A stretch of DNA of 64,000 bases. It comes from Pseudomonas synxantha (GTDB taxonomy: Bacteria > Pseudomonadota > Gammaproteobacteria > Pseudomonadales > Pseudomonadaceae). Both the position numbers and the translations under genes were made by a program. Position 1 is the first letter of the stretch; each line of letters opens with the position of its first letter. Shown in pieces: positions 39,005 to 48,960 of this stretch. The DNA is taken from positions 1-64,000 of the forward strand of contig NZ_LT629786.1 of the NCBI RefSeq assembly GCF_900105675.1, written 5' to 3'. The notes beneath the pieces were generated by a model. That model saw only the letters and a list, made by a program, of their open reading frames with translations, was not told where the DNA came from and ran no database searches.

Positions 39005-40966
39005 CTAAACGCGGAATGCCTGCACAGCTGTGTTGAGCTGCCCACCCAGCACCAGCAGGTGTTCACCCTGGCTACGCCCCTGGCCGATACGCAGCAGGTT
39101 GTCCTCACCCAACTGGTGAATCCGCTCACTGTTATCGCGAATCTCACTCACGGCCCCACTCTGCTGCGCGGTCACATCGGCGATGCGCACCGCAGTCTCG
39201 GAAATCGTCTGGATCGCCCCGACGATTTCATCCAGCGCGCCATCCGCCGCCTGGGCTTGCTGGGCGGTGGCTTCGGCGTGTTCGACCTGGGCACGCATGC
39301 CTTGCACCGATTGATGGGCGGCGGTTTGCAGGCCGGCGATCAGGCCCTGGATTTCGGCGGTGGCGCCGGCGGTGCGTTGGGCCAGCGAGCGGACCTCGTC
39401 GGCCACCACGGCGAAACCACGCCCGGCTTCACCGGCACGGGCGGCTTCGATGGCGGCGTTGAGGGCCAGTAGGTTGGTCTGGTCGGCAATCGAGCGAATC
39501 ACCGTAAGCACACCGCCGATGGTGGCGGATTCTTCTGCGAGTTTCTCGATCATCTGCGCATTTTGCTGCACTTCACCCACCAGGGCATGCAGCCCGGTCA
39601 GGCTCAGGCCGATCACCCGCTGGCCTTGCTCCACCGCCTGGCCGGCGCTGCGACTGGCGCCGGCGGCCTGGCTGGCATCACCGGCTACCTGCTGGATGGT
39701 GGCTTCCAGTTCGCCCAGGGAATCACGGATCTGCGCGGTGTCGCCGGCCTGTCGCTCGGCGCCGTCGTGCAAGCCGCCGCTCAGTTCAGCCAGGGCGCGG
39801 CTGCTGCCGGCGACTTCTTCGGCGTTGCCACGAATGGTGCCCACCAGGTCCACCAGGTAGGCGCGCAAACGGTTGAGGGAGGCTTGGATAGCGTGCAGTT
39901 CGCGGTTGGTCCTGCCCAAGGCAATGGGCTGGCTGAAGTCGCCTTCGGCCCAGGTGGACAAGGCCGGTGCCAGGTTGGTCAGTACCCGAGCCAGGCGGCG
40001 TTGCAGGGTGTCGATCAGCAGGGCGATCAGCAGGATCAGGCCAATCATCACGCCTTGGATGACGCGTACTTCGCCCTGGATCCTGGCGTGTTGCGCGCGC
40101 ACCACCGGCTCCAGGCCGGCGATGGCTTGCTGAACGCTGGCGATTTTCAGCTGGGTGCCGGCGGCGAGGTCGGCGCGTTGCTGGATCTGCTCTCGGGTGC
40201 GCTTGAGTTCGGCGGGGTAACGGGTCAGTAGGCTATTGAGTTCGCGCTTGAGATCGACGCCAGTATCTTGTGCTTCGGTTTTTTCGGTGTTTTCCAGGCC
40301 CATCAGTGCAGAGAAATCGTCGGTGTTGGATTCGGCGCTGGCCTTTACCCCAAGCAACGGCAATTGCCCCAGCAGCTCAGCCTGGGTACGCATATTGGCG
40401 ATCTCTCGCTCCACCTCATCGGCCAACTCGGCGCGGCCACTGCTCACCAGCTTGTCCCGCGCCAGGGACAGCTTGCCCAGATGCTGCGAGGCGGCGAGCA
40501 GCGCTGGCAGGTAGCGGGCCGCATCGGCGCTATTGACGCCGCTGGCGTATTGGCTCAGTTGCTCCAGGTTTGCCCCCAGTTCGCGTTCGGCCTGCAACAG
40601 CAGCGCTTGCGGGTCGCCGGCCAGTTTGCCGGCGGCCAGAAGGTCAGTCTTGCTGAAGGTTTCCAGGTCCGCCAGGCTGGGGCGCAGGGGTTGCGCCAGC
40701 TCGGCCGGCAGCTCGGCGAGTTGCTGCAACAGGCTTTCCAGGCTCTGGCTGGCAGCGCTCAGGCGCAGGGCATCGCCGCTGGCCAGGTAGTCGTCGATAT
40801 TACGCGCTGCCTGGTTTTGAAACACCTGGGACAGGCCCAGGTAGCGCTCCATCAATAAATACGGACGCTCCAGCGCCCGTTGCGACCACCAAAGCGTCGC
40901 GCCGAGGGCCAGGCAAACGGCCACCAGCAGAAGGGTATTGAGATTGGTCAGCAGCTTGAGGCGCAT
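39005..40966 (-). CDS. Methyl-accepting chemotaxis protein, helical bimodular sensor (CtpL-like)
   Basis: 653 residues from [14 protein letters not shown]; a TTG four codons upstream is unlikely. One membrane helix (about 5-25), a roughly 260-residue all-helical periplasmic sensor (HBM type, rich in Leu/Ala/Gln), a second helix ([17 protein letters not shown], near 300-320), HAMP, and a signalling domain with the tip [26 protein letters not shown]. No C-terminal pentapeptide for CheR is visible. Position next to a GcbA-like gene and aroQ-accBC matches P. aeruginosa ctpL (PA4844), a phosphate/4-chloroaniline receptor. The ligand here is unknown. Confidence 0.88.
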   Translation of the reverse strand: MRLKLLTNLNTLLLVAVCLALGATLWWSQRALERPYLLMERYLGLSQVFQNQAARNIDDYLASGDALRLSAASQSLESLLQQLAELPAELAQPLRPSLADLETFSKTDLLAAGKLAGDPQALLLQAERELGANLEQLSQYASGVNSADAARYLPALLAASQHLGKLSLARDKLVSSGRAELADEVEREIANMRTQAELLGQLPLLGVKASAESNTDDFSALMGLENTEKTEAQDTGVDLKRELNSLLTRYPAELKRTREQIQQRADLAAGTQLKIASVQQAIAGLEPVVRAQHARIQGEVRVIQGVMIGLILLIALLIDTLQRRLARVLTNLAPALSTWAEGDFSQPIALGRTNRELHAIQASLNRLRAYLVDLVGTIRGNAEEVAGSSRALAELSGGLHDGAERQAGDTAQIRDSLGELEATIQQVAGDASQAAGASRSAGQAVEQGQRVIGLSLTGLHALVGEVQQNAQMIEKLAEESATIGGVLTVIRSIADQTNLLALNAAIEAARAGEAGRGFAVVADEVRSLAQRTAGATAEIQGLIAGLQTAAHQSVQGMRAQVEHAEATAQQAQAADGALDEIVGAIQTISETAVRIADVTAQQSGAVSEIRDNSERIHQLGEDNLLRIGQGRSQGEHLLVLGGQLNTAVQAFRV

Positions 40967-41019
40967 GCAGGGTTTCAACCGACGGCAAAAGATAAGTGCC
41001 TGAAGTTATTGCGCCTGCG

Positions 41020-42714
41020 TTACAGAGTTATGACCGATTCGGTGGATTCTGGTGAAAAGATGGCACTTTGCTTTGATGTGCGAGCCGCTTGTACACGGTT
41101 GCGCCCGGCGCCCTTGGCGCGGTACAGCGCTTCATCGGCCTGAGCGGCCATCATCAGGCTGTCGGAGTCGTCGCACAGCTCCACCAGGCCGGCGCTGAAG
41201 GTGCACCACAAATCCTGGGGTTGGGCGGGGTAGTGGATTTCTGCAAAGCGCCCGCGGATGTCGTCCAACACCTTGCAGGCCGATTCCAGGTCGGTGTCGG
41301 GCATGACGATGGCGAATTCTTCACCGCCATAACGGCCTATATAGTCAGTCTTGCGCAGACGCTGCTTGAGAAACAGCGCCAGGCTCTTGATCACGCGATC
41401 GCCCATGGGGTGACCGTGGCTGTCATTGACCCGCTTGAAGTGGTCGATATCCAGCATGGCAAAGCTCAGCGGCTTGTTTTCGCGGCGGGCGCGGAAGCTA
41501 CAGTCTTCGAGCAATTGCAGGATATGCGTATGGTTGTATAGCCCGGTCAGGCTGTCGCGCACCATCCGTGCTTTCAAGTTGCGCGCCCGCGCTGCGCGGT
41601 TGCGCACGGTGGTGATCAGGTGGCGCGGCTTGATCGGCTTGGTGAGGAAGTCGTCGCCGCCTTCACTCATCGCGTCCAGTTGTTTATCCAGGTCGTCTTC
41701 GGCCGACAGGTAGATGATCGGCACGCTGACATAGCGGTCGTTATGGCGGATCACCTTGGTCAGTTCGGTGCCAGTACAGGCAGGCATATACATGTCGAGG
41801 ATGATCAGGTCGGGCTGGAAATCCGCCAGCTCGGCCATGGCCTGGATCGGTTCGATCAAGGTGCGGGTGACAATGCCGGCGCTGTTGAGCAAGCGTTCTG
41901 TATGCAGCGCCTGGGCCCACGAGTCATCAATGATCAGCACCTTGTACGGCTCGTACTGGGCAATGCACGTGAGCACTTCGATCTTTTCCAGCAGGCTGGA
42001 GGCTTCCAGGGTGCCGGTGAGGAACTCCTCGCCGCCAGCGCGCACGGCGGCCAGGCGTGTCGGGGTGTCGGTTTCGTGCAGGCTGAAAAACAGCAGCGGC
42101 AGCTTTTGTTCCAAGCCCTCCTGGGCTTCGGCCGCGAGCTTGAGGCCCAGGCCAGTGCCGCAGAAGTCCACATCCATGACAATCGCCGACGGCAGGCGCT
42201 CGGCCATGGACGCGCGAAAGGCCGCGACACTGTCCAGGGACTGGGCGCTCATGCCAAAGAATTCCAGCTGCTTGGCCAGGCGCTCGGCGCGATCATGGTC
42301 AGCGAGCATCACGTAGATGGGCTTGCGCATCGGCGGCAGGAAGGTTTGCTCAAGTTGATCGCCCTGGCGCAGGCCGGTGCGCGACAAACGTTGCATCAAG
42401 CGGTTGAGCTCGGTAATCAACTGGCTGCTCAGGCGGCCGCGGTTTTCGTCCACGGCCTGCAGGGATTCACCGATATGCCGGGCCAGTTGGCTGTGTTCCG
42501 GCTGTTCGAAACGCTCGGCAAAGCGCAGCAGGCGCAGGTTGGCTTCGCTGAGCTCGGAGAAATCGGCGTTGGACCATTCGCTGCGCTGCAGGCGCTGCCA
42601 GATCTCAAGAATTTGACGTGCCTGATGAATTACCCGCTGGGCAAAATGCTGCTTGAGACGCTCGCGGCTGGGGTCTTCTGGCTCGGTCATATCCTGACTA
42701 CTGTGAGGGTGCAT
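41020..42714 (-). CDS. gcbA: Response-regulator diguanylate cyclase, GcbA-like (REC-REC-GGDEF)
   Basis: 564 residues from MHPHSSQDMTEPED. Neither this ATG nor the one eight codons later has a clear ribosome site. A helical N-terminal region (1-125) is followed by a divergent receiver (about 130-250), a canonical receiver (about 258-375, phospho-acceptor D307 in LILDMYMP, K near FLTKPIKP), and a GGDEF domain (about 385-545). The active site GGEEF (463-467) and the inhibitory site RKTD (454-457) are intact, so it should make c-di-GMP with product feedback. Synteny and layout match PA4843/GcbA, which promotes attachment in P. fluorescens. The gene name is inferred. Confidence 0.87.
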   Translation of the reverse strand: MHPHSSQDMTEPEDPSRERLKQHFAQRVIHQARQILEIWQRLQRSEWSNADFSELSEANLRLLRFAERFEQPEHSQLARHIGESLQAVDENRGRLSSQLITELNRLMQRLSRTGLRQGDQLEQTFLPPMRKPIYVMLADHDRAERLAKQLEFFGMSAQSLDSVAAFRASMAERLPSAIVMDVDFCGTGLGLKLAAEAQEGLEQKLPLLFFSLHETDTPTRLAAVRAGGEEFLTGTLEASSLLEKIEVLTCIAQYEPYKVLIIDDSWAQALHTERLLNSAGIVTRTLIEPIQAMAELADFQPDLIILDMYMPACTGTELTKVIRHNDRYVSVPIIYLSAEDDLDKQLDAMSEGGDDFLTKPIKPRHLITTVRNRAARARNLKARMVRDSLTGLYNHTHILQLLEDCSFRARRENKPLSFAMLDIDHFKRVNDSHGHPMGDRVIKSLALFLKQRLRKTDYIGRYGGEEFAIVMPDTDLESACKVLDDIRGRFAEIHYPAQPQDLWCTFSAGLVELCDDSDSLMMAAQADEALYRAKGAGRNRVQAARTSKQSAIFSPESTESVITL

Positions 42715-42989
42715 GCTGAGGTCGACTGATGGCTCTATGCTAGCACCTCTTGTCTGTTGCAATGAGTGTCATACGTCAATTAAGTCCGCATGTGTGACAT
42801 TCAGTTATCGACCCGCTGGTCGCGCAGCGTAAAAGACGTGCATCCTTTATAGTCCAATTGCCGTTGCGCGCCACTTTCGCGGAAAAGCCCCGCACCGATG
42901 GGCACGATGGGGTAGGGTTGTGGTCGGAGTGTCTGAACGCACCCGGACAATTGACGTGCATGAACTCAAGTGATTGAAAGGATATCGCC

Positions 42990-44057
42990 ATGCTGGACTG
43001 GAAAAACCGTGCAGGCAGTGCCAAAGGCCCCGCCCCTGAGCCCAAGTCGGCCAACCGCAGCTATTTTCGCAACCTGCTGATGAGCCGAGCCTTGCTCAGC
43101 GTGATCTGCTTGTACCTGCTGGTCACCGGTGGCCTGGGTTGGTACTGGAGCCAGGAGCCGGCGCTGTTCCCGGTCCAGCAAAACGCCCAGCTTGCCGCCG
43201 AGAAGGAAGGCAAGCAGATGGTGGTGGGCTACACCACCGTCGAGACCCTCAAGACCGTGGTCGGCACTCTGCTGAACAAGCCTGGCGGCTACATTTCCAA
43301 TGATCGTTTCCCACCTGGCCTGTGGATGGACAACATGCCGAGCTGGGAATATGGCGTGCTGGTGCAGGTCCGTGACCTGACCCGTGCCCTGCGTAAAGAT
43401 TTTGCCCGCTCACAGTCGCAGTCGGCTGAAGACGCCGATCTGGCCAAGGCCGAGCCGCGCTTCAACTTCGATAACAAGAGCTGGGTGCTGCCATCCAGTG
43501 AGTCGGAATACCAGGAAGGCATCAACTCCCTGAGCCGCTACGAAGCGCGCCTGTCTGACCCGAACCAGCGCGGCGCGCTGTTTTATGCGCGTGCCGACAA
43601 CCTGAACAACTGGTTGGGCGATGTCGCCACCCGTTTGGGCTCGTTGTCCCAGCGCCTGTCGGCCAGCGTGGGTCGAGTCAAGCTGAACACCGCGCTGAAA
43701 ACCGAGGCGCTGGCGCCGGGCGAAGTGCCCCAGGTCGATGAGGAAGTGGTGGAAACCCCATGGATGCAGATCGACAACGTATTCTACGAAGCCCGTGGCC
43801 AGGCGTGGGCCCTGTCCCATCTGCTGCGCGCCATCGAAGTCGACTTTGCTGACGTGCTGGCCAAGAAAAATGCCACCGTCAGCGTGCGCCAGATCATTCG
43901 TGAGCTGGAGGCCTCGCAGGAACCGGTTTGGAGCCCTATGATTCTCAATGGCAGTGGCTTCGGTGTACTGGCGAACCATTCGCTGGTGATGGCCAACTAC
44001 ATTTCCCGGGCAAACGCTGCAGTGATCGATTTGCGTCAGCTCCTCAACCAGGGTTGA
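42990..44057 (+). CDS. DUF2333 family membrane-anchored protein
   Basis: 355 residues. One N-terminal membrane helix (ALLSVICLYLLVTGGLGWYW, about 34-53) anchors a large periplasmic part with the conserved PGGYISNDRFPPGLWMDNMP and EYGVLVQVRDLTRALRKDF motifs of DUF2333. The function is unknown. Its TGA overlaps the NUDIX gene start (TGATG), so the two are coupled. The 275-bp gap to the divergent gcbA-like gene shows no clear regulatory site to my eye. Confidence 0.88.
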   Translation: MLDWKNRAGSAKGPAPEPKSANRSYFRNLLMSRALLSVICLYLLVTGGLGWYWSQEPALFPVQQNAQLAAEKEGKQMVVGYTTVETLKTVVGTLLNKPGGYISNDRFPPGLWMDNMPSWEYGVLVQVRDLTRALRKDFARSQSQSAEDADLAKAEPRFNFDNKSWVLPSSESEYQEGINSLSRYEARLSDPNQRGALFYARADNLNNWLGDVATRLGSLSQRLSASVGRVKLNTALKTEALAPGEVPQVDEEVVETPWMQIDNVFYEARGQAWALSHLLRAIEVDFADVLAKKNATVSVRQIIRELEASQEPVWSPMILNGSGFGVLANHSLVMANYISRANAAVIDLRQLLNQG

Positions 44058-44596
44058 TGATGGACGCTTCCTCCAGGGAAGCCGCACACCGTGCGGCTTC
44101 CGACGCTGAACTGATCTGCTGGGTCGACGAGCAGGACAATCTGCTTGGCCAGCGCGTCAGGTCTGACCTTCGTAAGCTCGGCCTGATCGGCCGTTGCACC
44201 TTTATTTTTCTGTTCAATTCCAAGGGCGAGCTGTGCGTGCATCGGCGCACCTTGAGCAAGGCGTTGTATCCTGGGTTCTGGGATACGGCGGCGGGCGGCA
44301 TGGTGGCGGCCGGTGAGTCTTACGCGTTGTCGGCAGCCCGCGAGCTGGAAGAAGAGCTGGGTGTCAGCGGTGTGCCATTGATCGAGCATGACCATTTCTA
44401 CTTCGAAGATGGTGACAGCCGGCTGTGGTGCAAATCTTACTCCGCGGTGTGGGATGGGCCCCTGCGGCTGCAGCCCGAAGAGGTGATGGAAGCACGGTTT
44501 TTAACCATCGAAACCATCCAGCAGGAGGCCGCACAAAAGCCCTACTGCCCGGACGCCCAAGAAGGTCTGCGGCGCTATCTGGCCTCGCGTCGCTAA
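44057..44596 (+). CDS. NUDIX hydrolase (YfcD-like)
   Basis: 179 residues starting MMDASSREAAH; either of the two adjacent ATGs could serve. The Nudix box is complete: G-x5-E-x7-REL-x-EE-x-GV (GMVAAGE...RELEEELGV). The flanking WDTAAGG and LCVHRRTLSKALYPGFW segments resemble the YfcD/isopentenyl-diphosphate-isomerase-like branch. The substrate is unknown. It overlaps the DUF2333 stop; the same pairing occurs in other pseudomonads. Confidence 0.9.
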   Translation: MMDASSREAAHRAASDAELICWVDEQDNLLGQRVRSDLRKLGLIGRCTFIFLFNSKGELCVHRRTLSKALYPGFWDTAAGGMVAAGESYALSAARELEEELGVSGVPLIEHDHFYFEDGDSRLWCKSYSAVWDGPLRLQPEEVMEARFLTIETIQQEAAQKPYCPDAQEGLRRYLASRR

Positions 44597-44778
44597 AGTT
44601 GCATAAATTGGCGCCATTTGGCTCTTAGCAACCGGGCTTTTTGTCGTTACACTGCGCGCCTTTTCACCCGAACCATTTTGCGGTTCGGTAGCGCTGCCCC
44701 TGCCAGAGTGGGGCTTCGCGGTCGGTCTTGCCCCTGGGCGCAGGCCGATCAGTCTTCATCCTCCGAAGAGGATTGCCG

Positions 44779-45150
44779 GTGGCCAAAAAAGCCGCATCCT
44801 TCGCCGCCCTGGGTGGCCTGGTATTTTCCACCGACGCAGGTCGACACTGCCCGGACTGTCGTCAGCCCGTGGACGCCTGCATCTGCAAACAGACCCTGAT
44901 CCCCGAAGGCGACGGTATTGCCCGTGTGCGCCGCGAGAGCAAAGGCCGTGGCGGCAAGACGGTGACCACCATCACCGGCGTGCCCCTGGCTGAAGATGCG
45001 CTCAAGGAGCTGGCCACGACGCTGAAAAAGCGCTGTGGCACCGGTGGCGCGTTGAAAGACGGGGTCATCGAGATCCAGGGCGACCACGTCGAACTGCTGT
45101 TGGCCGAGTTGATCAAGCTCGGGTACAAGGCCAAGAAGTCCGGCGGCTGA
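44779..45150 (+). CDS. yciH: SUI1/eIF1-like translation factor YciH
   Basis: 123 residues from GTG (VAKKAASFAALG), preceded by AAGAGGA seven bases away. The N-terminus holds a four-cysteine knuckle (CPDCRQPVDACIC), and the C-terminal SUI1 fold has GGKTVTTITG and the GGALKDGVIEIQGDH motif. YciH-type proteins act on initiation fidelity in bacteria and are not essential. The 182-bp upstream gap holds no other gene; a TTACACT -10-like sequence near 44654 could be its promoter. Confidence 0.93.
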   Translation: MAKKAASFAALGGLVFSTDAGRHCPDCRQPVDACICKQTLIPEGDGIARVRRESKGRGGKTVTTITGVPLAEDALKELATTLKKRCGTGGALKDGVIEIQGDHVELLLAELIKLGYKAKKSGG

Positions 45151-45239
45151 AAGCCTCTTCCCAACCTGTATCTAAACTCTGTCCGGGGAGTGGGGTCTAC
45201 CCTGCTCACAGGCAAATCGTCATTTTCATTCTTTAGACT

Positions 45240-45265
45240 GCGCCAGCCTCCGTGAGAGGTGGCGC
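45240..45265 (+). promoter_or_regulatory. Stem-loop in the speA leader
   Basis: GCGCCA/TGGCGC with an inner CCTC/GAGG extension and a five-base loop, ending 27 bases before the speA ATG. No T-run follows, so it is more likely a leader structure than a terminator. Confidence 0.5.
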
Positions 45266-45292
45266 CTTCGCCTTCATTTATAGGGGACTTCG

Positions 45293-47206
45293 ATGTCCGT
45301 ACGACGCACACGCAAAGACGATGGCAGCCAATGGACAGTTGCGGACAGCCGCAGTGTTTACGGGATTCGCCATTGGGGGGCCGGGTATTTCGCGATCAAT
45401 GAAGCCGGTCGCGTAGAAGTCCGTCCGAACGGCCCGAACAGCACGCCCGTCGATCTCTACGAGCAAGTCGATGAGCTGCGCAAGAGCGGCCTGTCATTGC
45501 CGCTGCTGGTGCGCTTCCCTGATATCCTGCAAGACCGCGTGCGCCAGTTGACCGGCGCCTTCGATGCCAACATCGAGCGCTTGGAATACCAGAGCAAGTA
45601 CACCGCGCTGTACCCGATCAAGGTGAACCAGCAGGAAGCGGTGATCGAGAACATCATCGCGACCCAGAACGTCTCCATCGGCCTGGAAGCCGGCTCCAAG
45701 CCTGAGCTGCTGGCGGTGCTGGCCCTGGCGCCGAAGGGCGGCACCATCGTCTGCAACGGTTATAAAGACCGTGAATTCATCCGCCTGGCGCTGATGGGCC
45801 AGAAGCTCGGCCACAATGTATTCATCGTGATCGAGAAGGAATCCGAAGTTGAGCTGGTGATCGAAGAGGCGGCGAGCCTCAAGGTCAAGCCCCAGGTCGG
45901 CTTGCGTGTGCGCCTGTCGTCCCTGGCATCGAGCAAGTGGGCGGACACCGGTGGCGAGAAATCCAAGTTCGGCCTGTCGGCGGCGCAGTTGCTGTCGGTG
46001 GTCGAGCGTTTCCGCGCTGCCGGCCTGGACCAGGGCATCCGCCTGCTGCACTTCCACATGGGCTCGCAGATCGCCAACCTGGCCGACTACCAGCACGGGT
46101 TCAAGGAAGCCATCCGTTACTACGGCGAACTGCGCAACCTCGGCCTGCCGGTGGACCATATCGACGTCGGCGGCGGCCTGGGCGTCGACTACGACGGTAC
46201 CCACTCGCGTAACGCCAGCTCTATCAACTACGACATGGACGACTACGCCGGCGTGGTGGTGGGCATGCTCAAGGAATTCTGCGATGCGCAGAGCCTGCCT
46301 CACCCGAACATCTTCTCCGAAAGCGGCCGTTCCCTGACCGCCCACCACGCCATGCTGGTGGTGCAGGTGACGGACGTCGAGAAGCACAACGACGAAATCC
46401 CGCTCATCGAAAACAAGGAAAGCCTGCCGGAAACCGTGCAGTGGCTGGTGGACCTGCTGGGCCCGACCGACATCGAGATGGTCACCGAAACCTACTGGCG
46501 CGCCACTCACTACATGAGCGATGTAGCCACCCAGTACGCCGACGGCAAGCTGACCCTGGCGGAAAAAGCCCTGGCCGAACAGTGCTACTTCGCCGTGTGC
46601 CGCCGCCTGCACAACTCACTCAAAGCCCGCCAGCGCTCGCACCGCCAGGTGCTGGACGAACTCAACGACAAGCTGGCTGATAAGTACATCTGCAACTTCT
46701 CGGTGTTCCAGAGCCTGCCGGACACCTGGGCCATCGGCCAGGTTCTGCCGATCCTGCCGCTGCATCGCCTCGACGAAGAGCCGCTGCGCCGTGCGGTATT
46801 GCAGGACTTGACCTGCGACTCCGACGGCAAGATCAAGCAATACGTCGATGAGCAGAGCATCGAGACCAGCTTGCCGGTGCACGCCTTGAACGAAGGCGAG
46901 GACTACCTGCTGGGCATCTTCCTGGTGGGCGCTTACCAGGAAATCCTCGGTGACATGCACAACCTGTTCGGTGACACCGACTCGGTGAACATCTACCAGC
47001 GTGAAGACGGCTCGGTGTACAGCGCCGGGATCGAGACCCATGACACCATCGAAGACATGCTGCGCTATGTGCATTTGTCGCCGGAAGAGTTGATGACCCA
47101 TTACCGTGACAAGTGCGCGAGTGCGAAGATCTCGGCGTCTGAGCGTACCCAGTTCCTGGATGCGTTGCGCCTGGGCTTGACCCGTTCTTCCTACCTGTCC
47201 TCGTAA
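45293..47206 (+). CDS. speA: Biosynthetic arginine decarboxylase SpeA
   Basis: 637 residues, with AGGGGA before the ATG. Fold III PLP enzyme: the PLP lysine lies in [25 protein letters not shown] and [14 protein letters not shown] are family motifs, and the C-terminal barrel has the [13 protein letters not shown] segment. It turns arginine into agmatine, the entry to putrescine. A REPIN begins four bases after its stop. The identification is secure. Confidence 0.96.
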   Translation: MSVRRTRKDDGSQWTVADSRSVYGIRHWGAGYFAINEAGRVEVRPNGPNSTPVDLYEQVDELRKSGLSLPLLVRFPDILQDRVRQLTGAFDANIERLEYQSKYTALYPIKVNQQEAVIENIIATQNVSIGLEAGSKPELLAVLALAPKGGTIVCNGYKDREFIRLALMGQKLGHNVFIVIEKESEVELVIEEAASLKVKPQVGLRVRLSSLASSKWADTGGEKSKFGLSAAQLLSVVERFRAAGLDQGIRLLHFHMGSQIANLADYQHGFKEAIRYYGELRNLGLPVDHIDVGGGLGVDYDGTHSRNASSINYDMDDYAGVVVGMLKEFCDAQSLPHPNIFSESGRSLTAHHAMLVVQVTDVEKHNDEIPLIENKESLPETVQWLVDLLGPTDIEMVTETYWRATHYMSDVATQYADGKLTLAEKALAEQCYFAVCRRLHNSLKARQRSHRQVLDELNDKLADKYICNFSVFQSLPDTWAIGQVLPILPLHRLDEEPLRRAVLQDLTCDSDGKIKQYVDEQSIETSLPVHALNEGEDYLLGIFLVGAYQEILGDMHNLFGDTDSVNIYQREDGSVYSAGIETHDTIEDMLRYVHLSPEELMTHYRDKCASAKISASERTQFLDALRLGLTRSSYLSS

Positions 47207-47210
47207 TATA

Positions 47211-47300
47211 TGTGGGAGGGGGCTTGCTCCCGATAGCGGTGGATCAGTCAATGAATCTGTTGACTGACACTCAGCTATCGGGAGCAAGCCCCCTCCCACA
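47211..47300. repeat. REPIN, group I arms, at the speA 3' end
   Basis: Both arms are of the CTTGCTCCCGATAGC type. It starts only four bases after the speA stop and lies between convergent speA and the MATE gene, where it can act as the shared 3' hairpin; no classical terminator is present. Confidence 0.93.
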
Positions 47301-47317
47301 TTTGGATCTGCATTTCT

Positions 47318-48661
47318 TCAGTTTGCTCCCAGCCACAGCCCTTGCCGATTCAAGCGCCAGGCTATCGCCCAGAGTGTCAGGCTGCGCACCGCCATGAACA
47401 ACAGGAAGGTTACCCACAGCCCGTGGTTACCCAGCCCCTGCAACGCCCAGGCAACCGGCAGCACCAACACCACCGTCAGCAACATCCCATTGCGCATTTC
47501 CCGCGCCCGCGTTGCGCCGATAAACAGGCCATCGAGCAAGTAACTCCACACCGCAATCAACGGCAGTACCGCGAGGTAAGGCAGGTAGATGTCGGCCGTT
47601 TCGCGCACGCTGGGAATGTCTGTTTGCATAGCGATAAACAGATGGCCGCCGAAGGTGAACAGCAGGGCGAAGCCGACGCTGGCGATCAGTGACCAGCCGC
47701 AGGCAACCACCAGCGAGCGGCGCAATGCCTGTCGGTCATGGGCGCCGATGGCGTGGCCGCACAGGGCTTCGACGGCGTGAGCCAGGCCATCCAGCGCATG
47801 GGCCGTCAACAACAGGCCATTGACCAGCAAGGCATTGGCGGCGACCGTGGCATCCCCCAGCCGTGCGCCTTGCACCGTAATCATGAAGAACACCGACTGC
47901 AGGGCCAGGCTGCGGATAAAAATGTCGCGGTTGACCGCCAGCAACGGCCGCCAGCTCTGCCACAGTTTCAACGCCGCCCAGGCGATATGACCGGGATAGG
48001 CGCGCAGGGCTTTTTGCGTGAGAGCCAGGCCGAGCAGGGCGCCGGTCCACTCAGCGATCACCGAGGCGCGCGCGGAGCCGACCACGCCCCAGTCCAGGCC
48101 AAGTACGAACCATAGATTCAGAACAATGTTGACCAGATTGGTGGTCAGCAAAATGGCCAGTGGCGCCCGAGCGTTTTGCGTGCCGAGGAACCAGCCGACC
48201 AGTGCGTAGCTGGCGAGGGCTGCCGGCAGGCCGAACAGGCGGGTGTGGAAGAATTCGCGGGTCAGTTGGTTCAGTTCAGGGGAGGGCTGCATCCATTCCA
48301 AAGCCAGATGGCTCAGGGGAATACCGACCGTACCCAGCAACGTCGCCAACCCCAGCGCCAGCAGCAAGCCTTGCAACAGGATTTGCCGCAGCGCCGCCCC
48401 ATCGTTGCGCCCGGCGGCCTGGGCGGCGAACCCGGTGGAACCCATGCGCAGGAAACCCATGGCCCAGGCCAGGAAGGTATATAGGCTGGCGCCGACGGCC
48501 ACGGCGCCCAGTTGATGGGCGTGGGGCAGGTGGCCGATGACCATGCTGTCGACCAGGGCCACCAGCGGCACGGAGATATTCGACAGGATCATCGGCGCGG
48601 CCAGAGCCCATACGCGGCGATGGGTGGGGCGGTGGCGCCAGTCGGCGAGCAGGGCGGTCAT
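47318..48661 (-). CDS. MATE family efflux transporter (DinF-like)
   Basis: 447 residues with about twelve membrane helices. RVWALAAPMILSNISVPLVALVDSMVIGHL is the typical MATE N-terminus, and the second half repeats the pattern (SLALQSVFFMITVQGARLG). It belongs to the DinF branch and would export organic cations or toxic compounds using H+ or Na+. The substrate is unknown. It stands alone, flanked by REPINs on both sides. Confidence 0.92.
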   Translation of the reverse strand: MTALLADWRHRPTHRRVWALAAPMILSNISVPLVALVDSMVIGHLPHAHQLGAVAVGASLYTFLAWAMGFLRMGSTGFAAQAAGRNDGAALRQILLQGLLLALGLATLLGTVGIPLSHLALEWMQPSPELNQLTREFFHTRLFGLPAALASYALVGWFLGTQNARAPLAILLTTNLVNIVLNLWFVLGLDWGVVGSARASVIAEWTGALLGLALTQKALRAYPGHIAWAALKLWQSWRPLLAVNRDIFIRSLALQSVFFMITVQGARLGDATVAANALLVNGLLLTAHALDGLAHAVEALCGHAIGAHDRQALRRSLVVACGWSLIASVGFALLFTFGGHLFIAMQTDIPSVRETADIYLPYLAVLPLIAVWSYLLDGLFIGATRAREMRNGMLLTVVLVLPVAWALQGLGNHGLWVTFLLFMAVRSLTLWAIAWRLNRQGLWLGAN

Positions 48662-48718
48662 GAAGGCTCCTTGGTGGAGCGGGCATTGTACCCGTCCACC
48701 AGTCGCGCCGCAGATCCA

Positions 48719-48808
48719 TGTGGGAGGGGGCTTGCCCCCGATAGCGGTGTGTCAGTCACTGATATTCTGACTGAATAGACTGCTATCGGGAGCAAGCCCC
48801 CTCCCACA
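48719..48808. repeat. REPIN, group I arms, upstream of the MATE gene
   Basis: Left arm in the GCCCCC form, right arm in the GCTCCC form; inner GTCAGT/ACTGA... pair also visible. It lies between the divergent MATE and alpha-2-macroglobulin genes. Confidence 0.93.
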
Positions 48809-48887
48809 TTTTGATCTCCAGTGGCTGTGGGATTTGGTTTAGTCTGGAAGGCACTCAGAACCAACCCTCCCTCCGTCGGTCAATGTG

Positions 48888-48919
48888 ATCAGCGCCACAG
48901 CGGCCCGGCCGGCGCTGAT
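48888..48919. promoter_or_regulatory. Inverted repeat upstream of the alpha-2-macroglobulin gene
   Basis: ATCAGCGCC and GGCGCTGAT form a perfect 9-bp inverted repeat with a 14-base GC-rich spacer, 42-73 bases before the ATG. A TATATAG sequence, possibly a -10, follows at once. It could be an operator or a leader hairpin. Confidence 0.5.
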
Positions 48920-48960
48920 ATATAGTTCACCCCTCGGTTCCCTCTGACTATGAGTGCCCC

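Noticed and set aside
44597..44778. A small RNA or tRNA in the NUDIX-yciH gap.
   Set aside because: No cloverleaf or terminator was found; only a possible promoter and short inverted pieces are present.
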